From Ptychodera flava (taxonomy: Eukaryota > Hemichordata > Enteropneusta > Ptychoderidae): a stretch of DNA of 64,000 nucleotides. The DNA is taken from positions 9,180,804-9,244,803 of the forward strand of contig NC_091932.1 of the NCBI RefSeq assembly GCF_041260155.1, given 5' to 3'. The notes under the pieces were generated by a model. The model saw only the letters and a program-made list of their open reading frames with translations, made no database searches and was not told the origin of the DNA. Positions 1 through 10,861 of the stretch are shown one piece after another; within the stretch, counting starts at the first letter, position 1; every line of letters starts with the position of its first letter. The position numbers and the translations under genes are program-made.

Positions 1-115
1 AACAAAATGGAGTTTGCATTATTTACTGTTGGACCTTGTAAGCTGAAAGAAATATTGAAACACATTAATTTCAATCAAAATATTTATATCAATTTTAAAT
101 AACACATATCATAAC

Positions 116-3100
116 CTTTTCTTTTGCTGTAGCAAGACACTGTTTCTTTTTCTTCATCAGACACTGTATTTGTGCCAGAGATCCATGGCCATCCTCCTCC
201 TCATCGCTGCTATCATCATCGTCAAACACTGCTGCCTCAATTTCACTCCCTAGTTCTGTAGCCTTTTCAGTGCATTGCTTGGCCTCCTCCTCTATGGCTA
301 ACACCTTCCGAACTGTTTCAGCATAGACATCAAAGTGAGCAGGTTTTAAAAGAGGCTCATCAATCTCTCCATAATGCTTGTGCTGAAAACTTAAAATTTT
401 ATAATCAAGTTCAGCACAAGCATTTTCAAACATCCGGAAGAATCTTAGGAAGATTCCCAGGCTTAGGTGTAACACTGGAATAGAGACCTATATCAGAAGA
501 AAAGCAAAATCAATGATCAAACCATGTTCTATTGAAGAGAGATAGAAAAGGGTTATTAAATAGTCCAAAAATGTCACATATTCAAGTGAAAGAAAAATGA
601 AAATGCTACAAACCCTGTCTAAGGGAATATTGAAAGTATGGCTTCTGGATACAATTTTTGAAGTCAGCTGCTTGACTGCGTTTGCTGCCAGCTGCAACAA
701 ATTTAGCATGACATGTGTCCAGGTCATCAAGAGTCCTTTCTGCAATATTGGGTCTCTCTTCTGGTGACATAACTGCCTCTGATTTGGTAACATAACACCA
801 AAGGCAGTAGTATTTTCCTGAAATGCACAAAAGTAGAATCCTTAAAGCTCCGTCAACAAAGTTTTTGGCAATTTGTTCTGTATTTTTGTTCTGTATATCA
901 GTTATGGTTCCTTGGTCCACTACCCTGAGACATAATGACATACAAAGTAGACTGACACAGCCAAATGTATGAAAGCTTGTTATTGTAGCATGCTTTTTTG
1001 AATAAGACAAGTATCTAAAGTTGATACACATAGATAGAATACTGTAAATATAGCAAACAGCACAGTTGTCTCTCAAGGAGCAAACTTGTGCATTTCTGTC
1101 TGTAAATATATGTGTGTCAACAACATATATTAATTATTATTACTACTCAACCTGTAGATTAGTGGCATACATTAGAACAGTGGAAACTGTAATTTTGTCA
1201 TATAAGAGTACTGCTACTCTACATGCAAAGTGTTACCACAGAACACTTTATTTTTGATGAGATGACACAAACTATGCCCACAAACATGTAAGCCCATTCA
1301 TCTTCAAGTGCCTTATAATACATCTTATCAAACCAAGGTACTCACCACTGGGCCCTGAAAGACCATAGATTCTTCCAAGATATTCATAGTCTCCCATTGT
1401 ATGGACTACAATTGTTTTATCTCTAAAATTGAATACATGGTGTTCATTAATTGAATAGATAAATAAATAAAGTGCACACACTATGTATCTACTGACAATA
1501 CAAAACAAACTTACAGTAGTGGATGATAAATGTCACACTAATTATCATACCATAATACAGCAAAAAAAGAGTCGGCTTCCAGTCAGCTTAACTAGGCTCA
1601 CATAGTGTTAACACAGTGTTATAGTGGTGTTGTCAGAGTTGTGCACAAAAAGGTTCCAACTTGGCCGTTGGTTAACCCGGCAATGCAAAGCCAGTGCTGA
1701 AAATGACTGTTGATCTGTACTGTTGGCATCTGAAAGAAATGTACGCTGATTTGAGTTATTAGTTTAAATAAATGTAATCCACTGAAAACTAACTGCCACT
1801 GGGGAAATTAAGAACTGCCTGAAATAAAAGGAAAGGTGAATTCATTTGAACATGGTCAATCTCAGCTGTTGTAATGGAAATGACATGAGTAACTCCTGTA
1901 AAAGAGAAAACAGAATAGGTGAAAGTTTGATATTTGATCACTTACTTCCATTTATGGCCATCAAGTTGGTCAATCTGCTTTTGTACACCCCCATTGCTGT
2001 CCTCAAGTTGACCTCACTATCAGCAGCAGCAAATAGGTTCCATACAACAGAGTGCTTCAGAGAATTGGGGGACTCCACATTACAGATTTCAAACACACTT
2101 TTCATGTATCCTTTCCCCTTATCACCTCCTACTTTCATCCATATCTGGTCTTTTGGGATGTAACCATCATGTGTAGTGAGTTTGTTTTCACTGAAAAGAA
2201 AAAAAATCACTGATATCATTATTTAGGGTCACAATTGATTATGTGCAAACAAGTGAATTTCAGTCTCCCTAAAATCCACTTATCAACAATATGAATGTCA
2301 CCTATAGAGTTAAATGATGGTCATTGTCACTTTGAAATATCTGGTATCAATCCCTGACTACAAAGGGCACTTAATCAAGTCTAACTGAATTGACTTTAAG
2401 TTTCTGAAAGCAAAAACTATGCTTGTTCTTGATCTACTGAAATCTACAGGTTTACCTTTCCAAGTAATCCAAGTAGCTGACAACAGTTTGCACAAGATCC
2501 TGCACTGCTACACAAGGTGCCAGACGGATCTCAGTGTCCTGTTTATTATCAGGGCCTCTTACAGTGAATACAAAGGGAAGGTTTACAGCAGATAATGGAT
2601 ACTTCCTGTTAGTGGCAAGCTGTCTCTCTATCCTCTCACTACCTAAGTTCACTCTCCAACTACGAAGCCATCTAATGAATAAACAATACGCATCAATAAA
2701 TCAAAAGTACCTGCACTAAGTACCTGATAATTCAAACAAAACATTTTACATTTGCATACAATATACAATGTCAAAATTCGATATATCAACAGTTGGCTAA
2801 CATTGGCCATGAAAAAGTTACAATGAACAGAAAAACTTCCAAGCTACTACATTTTACACAAATTTTCTTGGGAACTATTTCACTCGCTTTGATGCTGACA
2901 TCTACCTCGGCAAATCATACAATAAAGATGTCAACTAATACAACTTTTTAAAACAATTGATCACATATATCTGTGCATTCGAGCAATTGTAACGACAGTG
3001 CACTGCACTACCAAACTACTTGGTTACTACATGAAGGTACTAACCGTTTCAGTGATCGAAGCTTGTTCCATGGCAAACTTAAGCTAGATTTCAGGATAAG

Positions 3101-4666
3101 ACCAGCGCCGTCAGGAATGTTTGGTGTAAGACCCAATTCTCCAAGAATGACATCTTTCTCATCCTTTTTTATCCTCTTTATTTCCTTTTGTTGTTGCACT
3201 GTTGAGTAATCATCACCACCAGCAAGTCTGCTCCGGGTCTCTTCCACCCACTTGGCCCTCATTGCTTTTGTCCGCTCACTGACTTCTCCAGATACTTTCC
3301 TGGCCTGGGGTACATAGGTTTGGCATAAGGGCTACACAGGAAAAAAAATCAGAAACTATCATTATGTGCCACTTTTATGCCAACAGGAATAAAGTTAAAG
3401 ATCCCTGAAAAATCTTTACGCTTTAATTATAACTATTTATATGCACTGTATTTATCTCTGCACTTTATTATAACTGTATTTATATGCAGCTCTTTTTTCA
3501 ATTATTCACTCTGAAAAATCTTTCCTCACATATGAATGACAATAGAAGTGACTGGTATAACTCCTAACAATCAGAAAAATAAAGTCCTTACCTGTCCCTT
3601 TGTCTTTAGTTTTATTGGTGCACCAGATTTGTAACCTGCAGTCGCTGACAGTTTTCTCTTGATGCACGCAGTTGTCAATTCCTCAAAACCTGGAGTTTCA
3701 TCAAGGTTATCTGACTCTAGCAGGGTTTGTATTGCTTTCTGTGTGTACACGCACTATTATCTTGACTGATGTTGGGATCTATACGATCATTTCTATCAGG
3801 ATCACTTCTAGCATGGATATTTGTATTTGTTGCAATGTAATCATGATCACAAACTACTGGGGCTGACTTTTAGGACACTGATTCTCATGTTGGATAAGGT
3901 TTTCAAGATTAAGAATTGCAACGCATCCCTTAATACTGTGCTCACATTTTACACGAAGAGAAAGCAATAAATTAAATACCACATTGGGAATTGATGATAT
4001 GGAATTAGATGTAATTTGCGTGCGGCAGACAGGACAACTTTGAGTGGTGTTAATCCACTCAGATATGCATTCTGCACAAAATATATGGCCCCCTCCATCA
4101 CAATTACAATCTACCAAAACAGGCTTATCGAATATCTGCTTACAGATACTAAAAATTAAATCCAAATTGTCACCAACACATCTATCAACAGGAATGTCAT
4201 TATCACTGAGACTTCTGACTGCTTTCTGTTCAATGACTATAAGTATTTCGCTTGCATTTTCGGTATTGACACCAGCTGTTTCACAAGTACCTTTTGCAGT
4301 CTGCTGTAAGCCATCGGACAGTACTTTGGGCCTTCCCCTATTCTTTCTCTCCTTGCACTTTCTTCCGGGTTTACTCATTCGAGCACAAACAAAACAGTGT
4401 CCTATTCGCGGATGTTTGTTCCAGTGTATGGGGACAGTCCCGGGCCTGTATACTTTGCCGTTAGCCTTGGATACTCTGTACGTGACAATACTACGTTTAC
4501 ATGCATTGCAAAATTTCGTAGGGTGTACACCGCCTACATCTTCTACGACGTTCAAGCCAAAACAATCGTGTACAGTCCCTGTCAGCAACTTTGAGCAGAT
4601 TCGACAATGTGTTTGAAGGTAATTTTCATGATCGGTCACAGATTTCGCCATCATGACAACATTCAC
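116..4666 (-). pseudogene. RAG1-N-terminal-like (N-RAG type) gene, 8 exons, frameshifted, 3' end outside window
   Basis: The gene reads right to left with GT-AG introns: exon 1 4666 to about 3592 (frameshifted after 3857, see below), then 3331-3045, 2671-2456, 2190-1946, 1420-1346, 817-614 and 487-116; the donor at 115 leads out of the window. Exon phases agree across the joins (for example CG|A gives Arg at 3045/2671). The N-terminus carries RAG1-type zinc-binding Cys/His pairs and a RING finger. The later exons carry motifs of the invertebrate RAG1-N-like family: LPWNKLRSLKRW, IWMKVGGDKGKG, PNSLKHSVVWN, GDYEYLGRIYGLSGPSG, YYCLWC, IPLDR, LHLSLGIFLRFF, then an Asp/Glu-rich loop. There is no RAG1 core. 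Frameshifts are seen after residue 270, near 3745 and near 640, so this copy is decayed or mis-assembled. Family known from N-RAG-TP transposons and RAG1-N-like genes; mobile or host status here is unresolved. Confidence 0.82.
3854..4666 (-). CDS. First exon ORF: RAG1-type zinc-binding region plus RING and TRAF-like zinc finger
   Basis: 270 codons opening with ATG at 4666. Visible zinc ligands: C21-x2-C24, H48-P-T and C53-x2-C56, then H85/H90 with C91-x2-C94. This is the order of the RAG1 N-terminal zinc-dimerisation region (HPT..FC..C, then W..H......C..C). A RING finger follows: C175, C187/C189, H194, C197, C200, C211-P-V-C214. The RING is followed by C241, C248, H260 and C264, matching the C2H2-like finger that sits directly behind the RING in RAG1. 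In vertebrate RAG1 the RING is an E3 ubiquitin ligase; the same activity here is inference. The reading frame hits TAG after residue 270, but coding-like sequence continues in another frame toward 3592, so the stop looks like a frameshift rather than the natural end. Confidence 0.85.
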   Translation of the reverse strand: MNVVMMAKSVTDHENYLQTHCRICSKLLTGTVHDCFGLNVVEDVGGVHPTKFCNACKRSIVTYRVSKANGKVYRPGTVPIHWNKHPRIGHCFVCARMSKPGRKCKERKNRGRPKVLSDGLQQTAKGTCETAGVNTENASEILIVIEQKAVRSLSDNDIPVDRCVGDNLDLIFSICKQIFDKPVLVDCNCDGGGHIFCAECISEWINTTQSCPVCRTQITSNSISSIPNVVFNLLLSLRVKCEHSIKGCVAILNLENLIQHENQCPKSQPQ

Positions 4667-5189
4667 TGAAAGTTACCAAACGAGCAATTTTGGCGCCACA
4701 CAGCGATTTATAGGTCATTTTGGAAAAATGCCAACGTAAACAGAAAATAACCAAGGGAACGGCAATGTCACAGTTTCATTGGATAAAACCCACTCAACAA
4801 CGAAAAATTGGTTTCAAGACATAAACAATATGTTTATTTGAAATTTCGACCCCTAAAAATACATATACATCTACATGAATGTTACTTGCCTCTGTCCGTG
4901 CTTGAAAATCGCGATCGAAATTGAAGTCAAATCACTGCAACTTCACCTCCACGTAAAACAAACGTCCGAACGGCCGACGTACTGCCGACAACTCCCGAGT
5001 CTAACCGAACTCTCAAAACAATATATACCTGCGATAATATCGAACAAATCCGAATATTTCCGAGTACGAAGCATACACTCGATGAGCACAATCAAGATGG
5101 CGACCTCTAACGAAGCAAGTCACGTTACAAAATCTCGCGCAATCTCGCCATGCGCGTGAGTTCGCTAAGTTTCCGTATACAAGCTATCT
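4667..5189. other. Upstream region of the RAG1-N-like gene; no gene seen
   Basis: Moderately AT-rich sequence between the start of the minus-strand RAG1-N-like gene and the truncated retroelement. It must hold the promoter of the RAG1-N-like gene, but I see no TATA box or inverted repeat that I can support. Short ORFs here have no recognisable similarity. Confidence 0.5.
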
Positions 5190-5201
5190 GAACACCCGTG
5201 C

Positions 5202-5666
5202 ATGAGAGAGTTGTGGACCGGAGAATTGCCTAGTGAAGAGAACTTAGCACAGTTTGTTGTTGAGACTCGTGACAGATTAGCGCAGATGACAGATCTGGCT
5301 ACAGAAAACCTGTCCACCGCTCAGAAGAAACAGAAAGTATGGTATGACCGAACTGCGAGAGAAAGAGAGTTCCAGATAGGGGACCAGGTGCTGATTTTGT
5401 TGCCATCGTCCACCAACAAATTGCAAGCACAATGGCAGGGACCATACAAAGTAACCAAGAGGATTTCTACAGTTGACTATGAAGTAGAGATAGGAAACAA
5501 GAGAAAGAAGAAGAAAGTGTATCATGTGAACATGTTGCGAAAGTGGTTTTCAAGAGAAGGGACTGCCTTTCTTGTGAGGAAAACTGATGAAGACTATGAT
5601 GAGTCTGTGCCCAGTGGAAATGATATTGCCATTGGTGTCTTCCGAGGAGACATGGAAAGATGTTGA
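5202..5666 (+). pseudogene. Integrase C-terminal domain fragment (Gmr1-like pol)
   Basis: 154 codons with no catalytic DDE core, beginning in the region just behind it (RELWTG...). The GDQVLILLPS and GPYKV patches form the SH3-like DNA-binding fold of gypsy integrases, and YHVNMLRKW is the conserved end. The frame then closes at 5666 while the pol linker continues in the overlapping frame from about 5587. The start is a truncation point, not a natural initiator. Confidence 0.8.
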
Positions 5667-6646
5667 GATATACAGTGGATTGACAGATGTACAGAGGGCA
5701 GAAGCAACAGCGTTGTTAGAAGAGTTCGGTGATTTGTTTACTGACTGTCCTGGACGCACACCACTCATAGAGCATAGTATTACTACAACCACAGAACAAC
5801 CTGTTCGGCTCAGACCCTACAGACTTCCTGAGTCTTTGAAGGAAACAGTCAAGGTGGAACTGAGTAAGATGCTGAAGGCCGGCACAATACAGAAGTCACA
5901 TAGTCCGTACGCTGCTTCTATTATTCTTGTCAAGAAAAAGGACCAATCATGGCTTTTTTGCATAGACTATCGCGGACTGAACAAAGTGACGGAGTTTGAC
6001 CCATTTCCCATGCCGCGTACAGATGAGATGATTGAGAAGTTAGGGATGGCCAACTATATAACCAGTATCGACCTAACTAAAGGGTATTGGCAGATACCTT
6101 TGGACAGAGATGCCAGAGCCAGTCTGCATTCATCACACCATATGGCCAGTATGAATTCCTTGTGATGCCCTTTGGTATGCAAAACGCCCCCGCAACCTTT
6201 ATGAGGTTGATGCAGATGGTACTTGATGGATGTCAAGAGTTTGTCAATTCATACTTTGATGATGTTGATACTGCCGATCAAACATGGAATGAGCATATTG
6301 AGCACCTCAGACAACTATTGTCAGAATCAGAGATGCGGGACTGACAATTCGACCAAGCAAATGTAAAGTTGGATTTCCAGAAGTTCCAGTGGTTGGACAC
6401 ATTGCAGGATGTGGCAAAGTGAAACCCCAGCCAGAGAAAATTAAAGCAGTACAGAGTTTTCCGAGACCAGTAACGAAAACTGATGTCAGAGCGTTCCTGG
6501 GCCTAGTTGGATACTACAGGCGTTTTATACCCAACTTTTCAAGTATTGCTTGTCCGTTGACAGAGTTAACCAAGAAAGGTGTACCTACACGAGTAAGCTG
6601 GACCACAGAGTGTGAAGAGGCTTTTGCAGAGCTGAAGAAGTTATGA
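5587..6646 (+). pseudogene. Reverse transcriptase domain fragments (Gmr1-like pol)
   Basis: RT motifs in order: VRLRPYRLPES, SPYAASIILVKKKD, CIDYRGLNKVTE, FPMPRTDEMIEKLG, SIDLTKGYWQIPL, then in another frame FITPYGQYEFLVMPFGMQNAPATF and the catalytic YFDD (YLDD in most relatives) near 6252-6263. The thumb follows from 6389 in a third frame, with VRAFLGLVGYYRRFIPNF. Frame changes near 6110 and 6335 break the protein. RT would copy element RNA into cDNA; this copy cannot. Confidence 0.88.
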
Positions 6647-7290
6647 CTTCGTATCCTGTGTTGAGTAATCCTGACTTCAACAAGCCCTTCATCGTCCAGG
6701 TGGATGCAAGTAACAGAGGGATTGGCGCTGTACTTAGCCAAGTTGATGATGACAACGAAGAGCACCCTATTGCTTACTTAAGTCGCAAGCTCGCTCAGAG
6801 AGAAATTAACTATTCTACCATAGAGCGGGAATGTTTGAGTATTGTTTGGGCTATACAATCATTGAGACATTACCTGTTTGGTAAGCATTTTATTGTTCAA
6901 ACAAATCATCATCCATTGCGTTGGTTGTTACATATGAAAGATAAGAATCAGAGACTTTTGCGGTGGAGTTTGATACTTCAAGAGTACTCATTTGACATTG
7001 TTCATCTTAAAGCACTGCGTAAAAACACTATAATACTTACTGTATTAGCATGGATTATTGCCTGTATTTTAACTGAAGAGTGCATATACAAATGAATACA
7101 GTCAAGAATCCATTGTTTGTATTCAGCAAGCCTATATTCACGTGGATTCATGTGAATTCACGTGTATTATTCTATAATACAGGCAACTCATTAATGTGAA
7201 TTTATCTGTATTATTGCATTTTCATGCAGTGAAGGTACTGCAAACAGTAATGCAGATGTTTGTCTCGTGCATGGGTAAATTAAAGCCCTA
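6643..7290 (+). pseudogene. RNase H domain, split by a MITE insertion
   Basis: Ty3-type RNase H with PFIVQVDASNRGIGAVLSQ (first catalytic Asp), YSTIERECLSIVWAIQSLRHYL (Glu) and FIVQTNHHPLRWL (Asp replaced by Asn in the usual TDHxPL motif). The domain stops in frame at HLK (7009); the usual end (NADVLSRAW-like, split by a one-base frameshift) resumes at about 7236. The intervening 7013-7231 is a separate transposon. The TDH to TNH change and the insertion both indicate loss of function. Confidence 0.85.
7013..7231. mobile_element. 219-bp MITE with CACTG termini and AAG target duplication
   Basis: Sits inside the RNase H region. Left end CACTGCGTAAAAA, right end TTTTCATGCAGTG, which is its near-complement (CACTGCATGAAAA). 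AAG is duplicated at 7010-7012 and 7232-7234, and removing the insert plus one AAG restores contiguous RNase H spacing. Inner inverted segments (TGCCTGTATT at about 7055 against AATACAGGCA at about 7180) make the ends imperfectly palindromic for tens of bases. CACT(A/G) ends with a 3-bp duplication fit the CACTA/EnSpm group; no coding sequence. Confidence 0.85.
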
Positions 7291-7404
7291 AAAATCATTT
7301 GAGCCATAATGTGATATGCTCCAGACTTTTGCTATTGACGACACATTGAGTATTATTCTTTCCCAGTGCTCTTATGCTTTTTCAGAAACGGGGTTCTGAC
7401 TCAT

Positions 7405-7425
7405 AAGGGGGGGGGGGGGGAGGAA
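7405..7425 (+). other. Polypurine tract of the Gmr1-like element
   Basis: An uninterrupted purine run (A's, a long G tract, then AGGAA) lies immediately before the TG of the LTR, where plus-strand DNA synthesis is primed in LTR retrotransposons. Confidence 0.8.
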
Positions 7426-7641
7426 TGTGATGATTTTTGGGACTACATTGTTTTTTGTACCCATGTATACATTCATAGGTATGAGTAAACAGTGATCCTT
7501 TCACTGGCGTATGGATATGTAAGTGCTTACCATGTGCTTTTGAGTTATGGCGTTATGCAATAAAGGTGTTAGTGTTCAGTTGTAAAGAACAAGACCTCGT
7601 CGTGATTGAGTTTGCGTATCGGTGGATGCGAGATCATGACA
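7426..7641 (+). repeat. 3' LTR of the Gmr1-like element (216 bp)
   Basis: Starts TGTGATGA and ends TCATGACA, giving the short TG...CA inverted termini typical of LTRs. It is preceded directly by the polypurine tract and contains an AATAAA polyadenylation signal near 7559. No 5' LTR is present to compare. Confidence 0.85.
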
Positions 7642-7679
7642 ATCAGATAACCTATGAGTTATTTGCTGTTTCCTTATAG

Positions 7680-8140
7680 CCTCAAATTATAGTGAATCAA
7701 CATTTCGGTGAAATTCCAAAATCAAATTTCTTGTACAACCATTGACTTGAAACCACTCTAGTCTAATCATGAATATTAATACTAGTAATTAGGTGTACAT
7801 AAATGCAAAGTTAACTTGTTTGTATTGGAAAAAAAATTATTCATAGTTCATTATACACTGCCACGTATAGTGAATGGACATTTCAGTGAATTCCAAAATC
7901 GAATTTCTTGCCCAAACCATTGACTTGAAACCACTGTAGTCTAATCATGATTATTAATACTAGTAATTAGGTGTACATAAATGCACAGGTTTTCCTATTT
8001 TTTTATTTTAAAAAAATTATTTATAGGGTTTCATCATAGACTGCCATGTATAGTGAATCAACATTCGGTGAAATTCCAAAATCAAATTTCTTGCACACAC
8101 ATTGACTTGTAACCACTCTAGTCTAATCAAGAACATACAT
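7680..8140. repeat. About 180-bp tandem repeat, ~2.6 copies
   Basis: Units begin near 7691, 7870 and 8051 with GTGAAT(C/G)(A/G)ACATT and share TTCCAAAATC(A/G)AATTTCTTG, CATTGACTTG and CCACT(C/G)TAGTCTAATCA. No coding potential. Confidence 0.9.
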
Positions 8141-8339
8141 ATCAAAAATCACGCATACATAAATACATAGATTGCAAATAATAATTCGTCTATGAATTTC
8201 TGCAAGAAATTTCCAAGTCCCAACTCCCATAAAATCCGTTCCATCCATTGAGATTTGAGTGATGTACCCCGCAAGAACTTATGCGTCGGGCAAAGCGAAT
8301 GAAAGTTTGCACGCTCAAAGAAAGTGTCCAAAGGCGTGC

Positions 8340-9290
8340 GCCCTCTATATAATCATATAATGACTTTAAACATAATAATAAAGACGTTACACATAATAAT
8401 AATGGCGTGCACACATAATATATTGACGCTACTAAATAATATATTGACATTACCTTATAATATAATGGCCTTTTCAATTCATATAATGCTGTGATCTAAC
8501 AATATATAAGCACTACTTAATCATGTACTGTTATTGACTCGAAATATAACGGCATTGCCTATTCACATGTGGATGTCACCTAATTATATATTTACGGAAC
8601 TTATGATATATTGACACAAACTCATAATATAAAGGCGTCACCTAATCATGTATTGACACAACCTAATCATATATTGATGTCACCTAATTATGTAATAACA
8701 GCACCTTATTATATATTGATTACCACCTTTATAATATGAAGGTGTCACCTAATCACATATTGACACGACCTAGTCATATAAAGGCATTACTAAATCATAT
8801 ATTGATGTCACCTAATTATATAATAACAGCACTTTATGATATATTGATACCACCTTATAATATAAAGGCGTCACCTAATCATATATTGACACGACCTAAC
8901 CATATAAAGGCATTATAAATCATATATTGATGTCACCTAATTATATAATAACAGCACCTTATGATATATTGATACCACCTTATAATATAAAGGCGTCACC
9001 TAATCATATATTGACACTACCTAATCATATAAAGGCATGACTAAATCATATGTAGATGTCACCTAATTATATAAGAACAGCACTTTATGATATATTGATA
9101 CCACCTTATAGTATAAAGGCGTCACTAGTCATATATTGACACGACCTAACCATATAAAGGCATTACTAAATCACATATTGACGTCACCTAATTATATAAG
9201 AACAACACCTTATGATATATTGACACCATCTTATAATAAAAAGGCGTCACCTAATCATATATTATACGACTCATCATATAAAGGCATGAC
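8340..9290. repeat. AT-rich satellite: 21-bp monomers in 126-bp higher-order units
   Basis: From about 8738 the array repeats every 126-128 bp (units starting near 8738, 8866, 8992, 9118, 9244). Each unit is six diverged 21-bp monomers of the form [6-8 variable bases][CTAATCATATATT or CTAATCATATAAA]. The left part (8340-8738) is more diverged. Because 21 is a multiple of three the array stays open in a frame, but the resulting 'NHIL/NYI' peptide is a by-product. Confidence 0.9.
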
Positions 9291-9299
9291 TCTGATGTC

Positions 9300-9905
9300 A
9301 TCTCATCAAATACAGCAAATAAACCTCAGAAGGCAGCAATGACGTTCCATATGATACAGCTCGAAGATTTTACATTGAGCCTCGTTTTCGAGGCAGCTGC
9401 TGACGTTTACAGTATCTGACAGCGCTGCAAAATCTTATATATACAGCCTCGTTCTGATGAAGCTGAGCTGAGTAAGTTTCTTACATATTGAACCTCGTTC
9501 TGATACAGCGATACAGCTGCAAAAAGTTTACATATATCGGGCCTGAGCGTTCTGATGATACAACTACACACAGCAAAATCTACATACAGTCTCGTTCTGA
9601 GGGCACAACTATAGCTGGGAAGTTTTATACACAGACTCGGTGGGTAAATTTTACATACAGACTCGTTCTGAAGAGAGCTATAGCTGAGAAGTTTTATACA
9701 CAGACTATGTGGGAAGATTTTACATACCAACTCGTTCTGAAGACAGCACGCTGGGAAGTTTTATACACAGACTCGGTGGAAAATTTTAAATACAGTTAGC
9801 TGGGAAGTTTTATACACAGACTCGGTGGTAAAATTTTACATACAGCTAGCTGGGAAGTTTTATACACAGACTCTGTGGAGAAACTTTTACATACAGACTC
9901 GTCTT
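9300..9905. repeat. Left-arm tandem array of the first foldback element
   Basis: Units carry (A/G)CCTCGTTCTGA...CAGC(T)GCAAAA and, nearer the inside, GCTGGGAAGTTTTATACACAGACTC(G/T)GTGG. They read as the reverse complement of the array at 11990-12360. Confidence 0.8.
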
Positions 9906-10477
9906 GGATTAAGTGTAATACCTGGTGATGCTTGTGCTCAGAAAGTGTGATTGAACTCTGGCCAGTATCGTACGTGGCTAGACCCTGGCAAGACGAAAGC
10001 CAATACACGCATAGTGCTGGGGCTGGTGCTATTCAGTGCATTTGAACTTTCCGGTTTATTTTGATCTATCAGGTAGCCACAACAATGATCGTGGTATTGC
10101 TATCAGGTGAGATCACCATTGATCTGGGTTGCTCGCAGCCTAGCCCTGTGTACATATCTGTGCGTTCCCGGCATTATACGGCTGGGAACACACAGACCTG
10201 TACGCAGGGCTACTCATCAACCATACAACGGCGTCATCCATACAACGATCGTTCACTGAGACCGCTGCAGTCCATCAGCTGTGCAACGAAACTGTCGCAG
10301 TCTACACAGTTACGAGAATAAAGACAAAAATTTAATACTGAAATCTTGGTGCAATAAACCCATGCACAATGATGAATGAAGGCAAATTTGTCTAACAAGA
10401 CAGCAATTCTTGGTCTTGGGCTTTCCTCGGGTCATTCGACGCAAGGAGAATGGCGGTACACGCGAGCATGTAGCTAA

Positions 10478-10861
10478 GGGACTGGTCAGTTGCTCCAGCC
10501 AGGGGTGGCGGTGGATTCATGGGGGTCACCCTGGTTTTGACTTTGGTGACGGGGGGGCACCATGTTTTTGAAATGCCCAATAGGGGGGTCAGTGTGTTTT
10601 TCAAGTTCAACAAGGCTCATACTTGCATAAAATGCATTGTGCCAGCCACAAATTTCAGCATTAAGTTGCATTTTCGGGCGCCCTTCGGGCGCGTTACTTT
10701 AATAATAAACATATTTTTGTGGGGGGGGGGGTCACCCTGTTTTCGAAAGTTGGAATGTGGGGACATCCTGTTTTCGAAAGTTGAAATTGGGGGGTTCAGC
10801 CACTTTTTGACATCGGCAAAAAATAATCCACCGCCCCTAGGCCAAGACACTGACCAGTCCC
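10478..10861. mobile_element. Harbinger-type MITE, 384 bp, TAA target duplication
   Basis: Ends GGGACTGGTCAGT / ACTGACCAGTCCC flanked by TAA at 10475-10477 and 10862-10864. It contains G-runs followed by TCACCCTG. It shares termini and interior with the 1.2-kb copy at 25489-26709. The empty site is visible in the right arm of the foldback near 11090. The TWA duplication fits PIF/Harbinger. Non-coding. Confidence 0.88.

Larger units (their letters stand above)
5190..7641 (+). mobile_element. 5'-truncated Gmr1-like Ty3/gypsy LTR retrotransposon
   Basis: Domain order is integrase C-terminus (from 5202), linker, reverse transcriptase (about 5690-6650), RNase H (about 6655-7275), polypurine tract (7405-7425) and 3' LTR (7426-7641). 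The integrase C-terminal part carries WYDRTARER, GDQVLILLPS, QGPYKV and YHVNMLRKW. Finding integrase upstream of RT in a gypsy-type pol is the hallmark of Gmr1-like elements, described as a deuterostome group. gag, protease, the integrase catalytic core and the 5' LTR are missing. Several frameshifts interrupt pol (around 5600, 6110, 6335, 6645 and 7255), so the copy is dead. A 219-bp MITE interrupts RNase H. Confidence 0.82.

Noticed and set aside
4044..4616. Plus-strand 190-codon ORF
   Set aside because: Antisense to the RAG1-N-like exon 1.
4766..4790. RSS-like heptamer (CACAGTT) upstream of the RAG1-N-like gene
   Set aside because: Only a partial heptamer, no convincing A-rich nonamer at 12 or 23 bp, and no inverted partner in the window.
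8740..9250. CRISPR array
   Set aside because: Regular repeats but no unique spacers; every segment is a diverged monomer, and the context is eukaryotic.
8736..9342. Repetitive ORFs (NHIL/NYI repeats)
   Set aside because: Frame stays open only because the satellite monomer is 21 bp.
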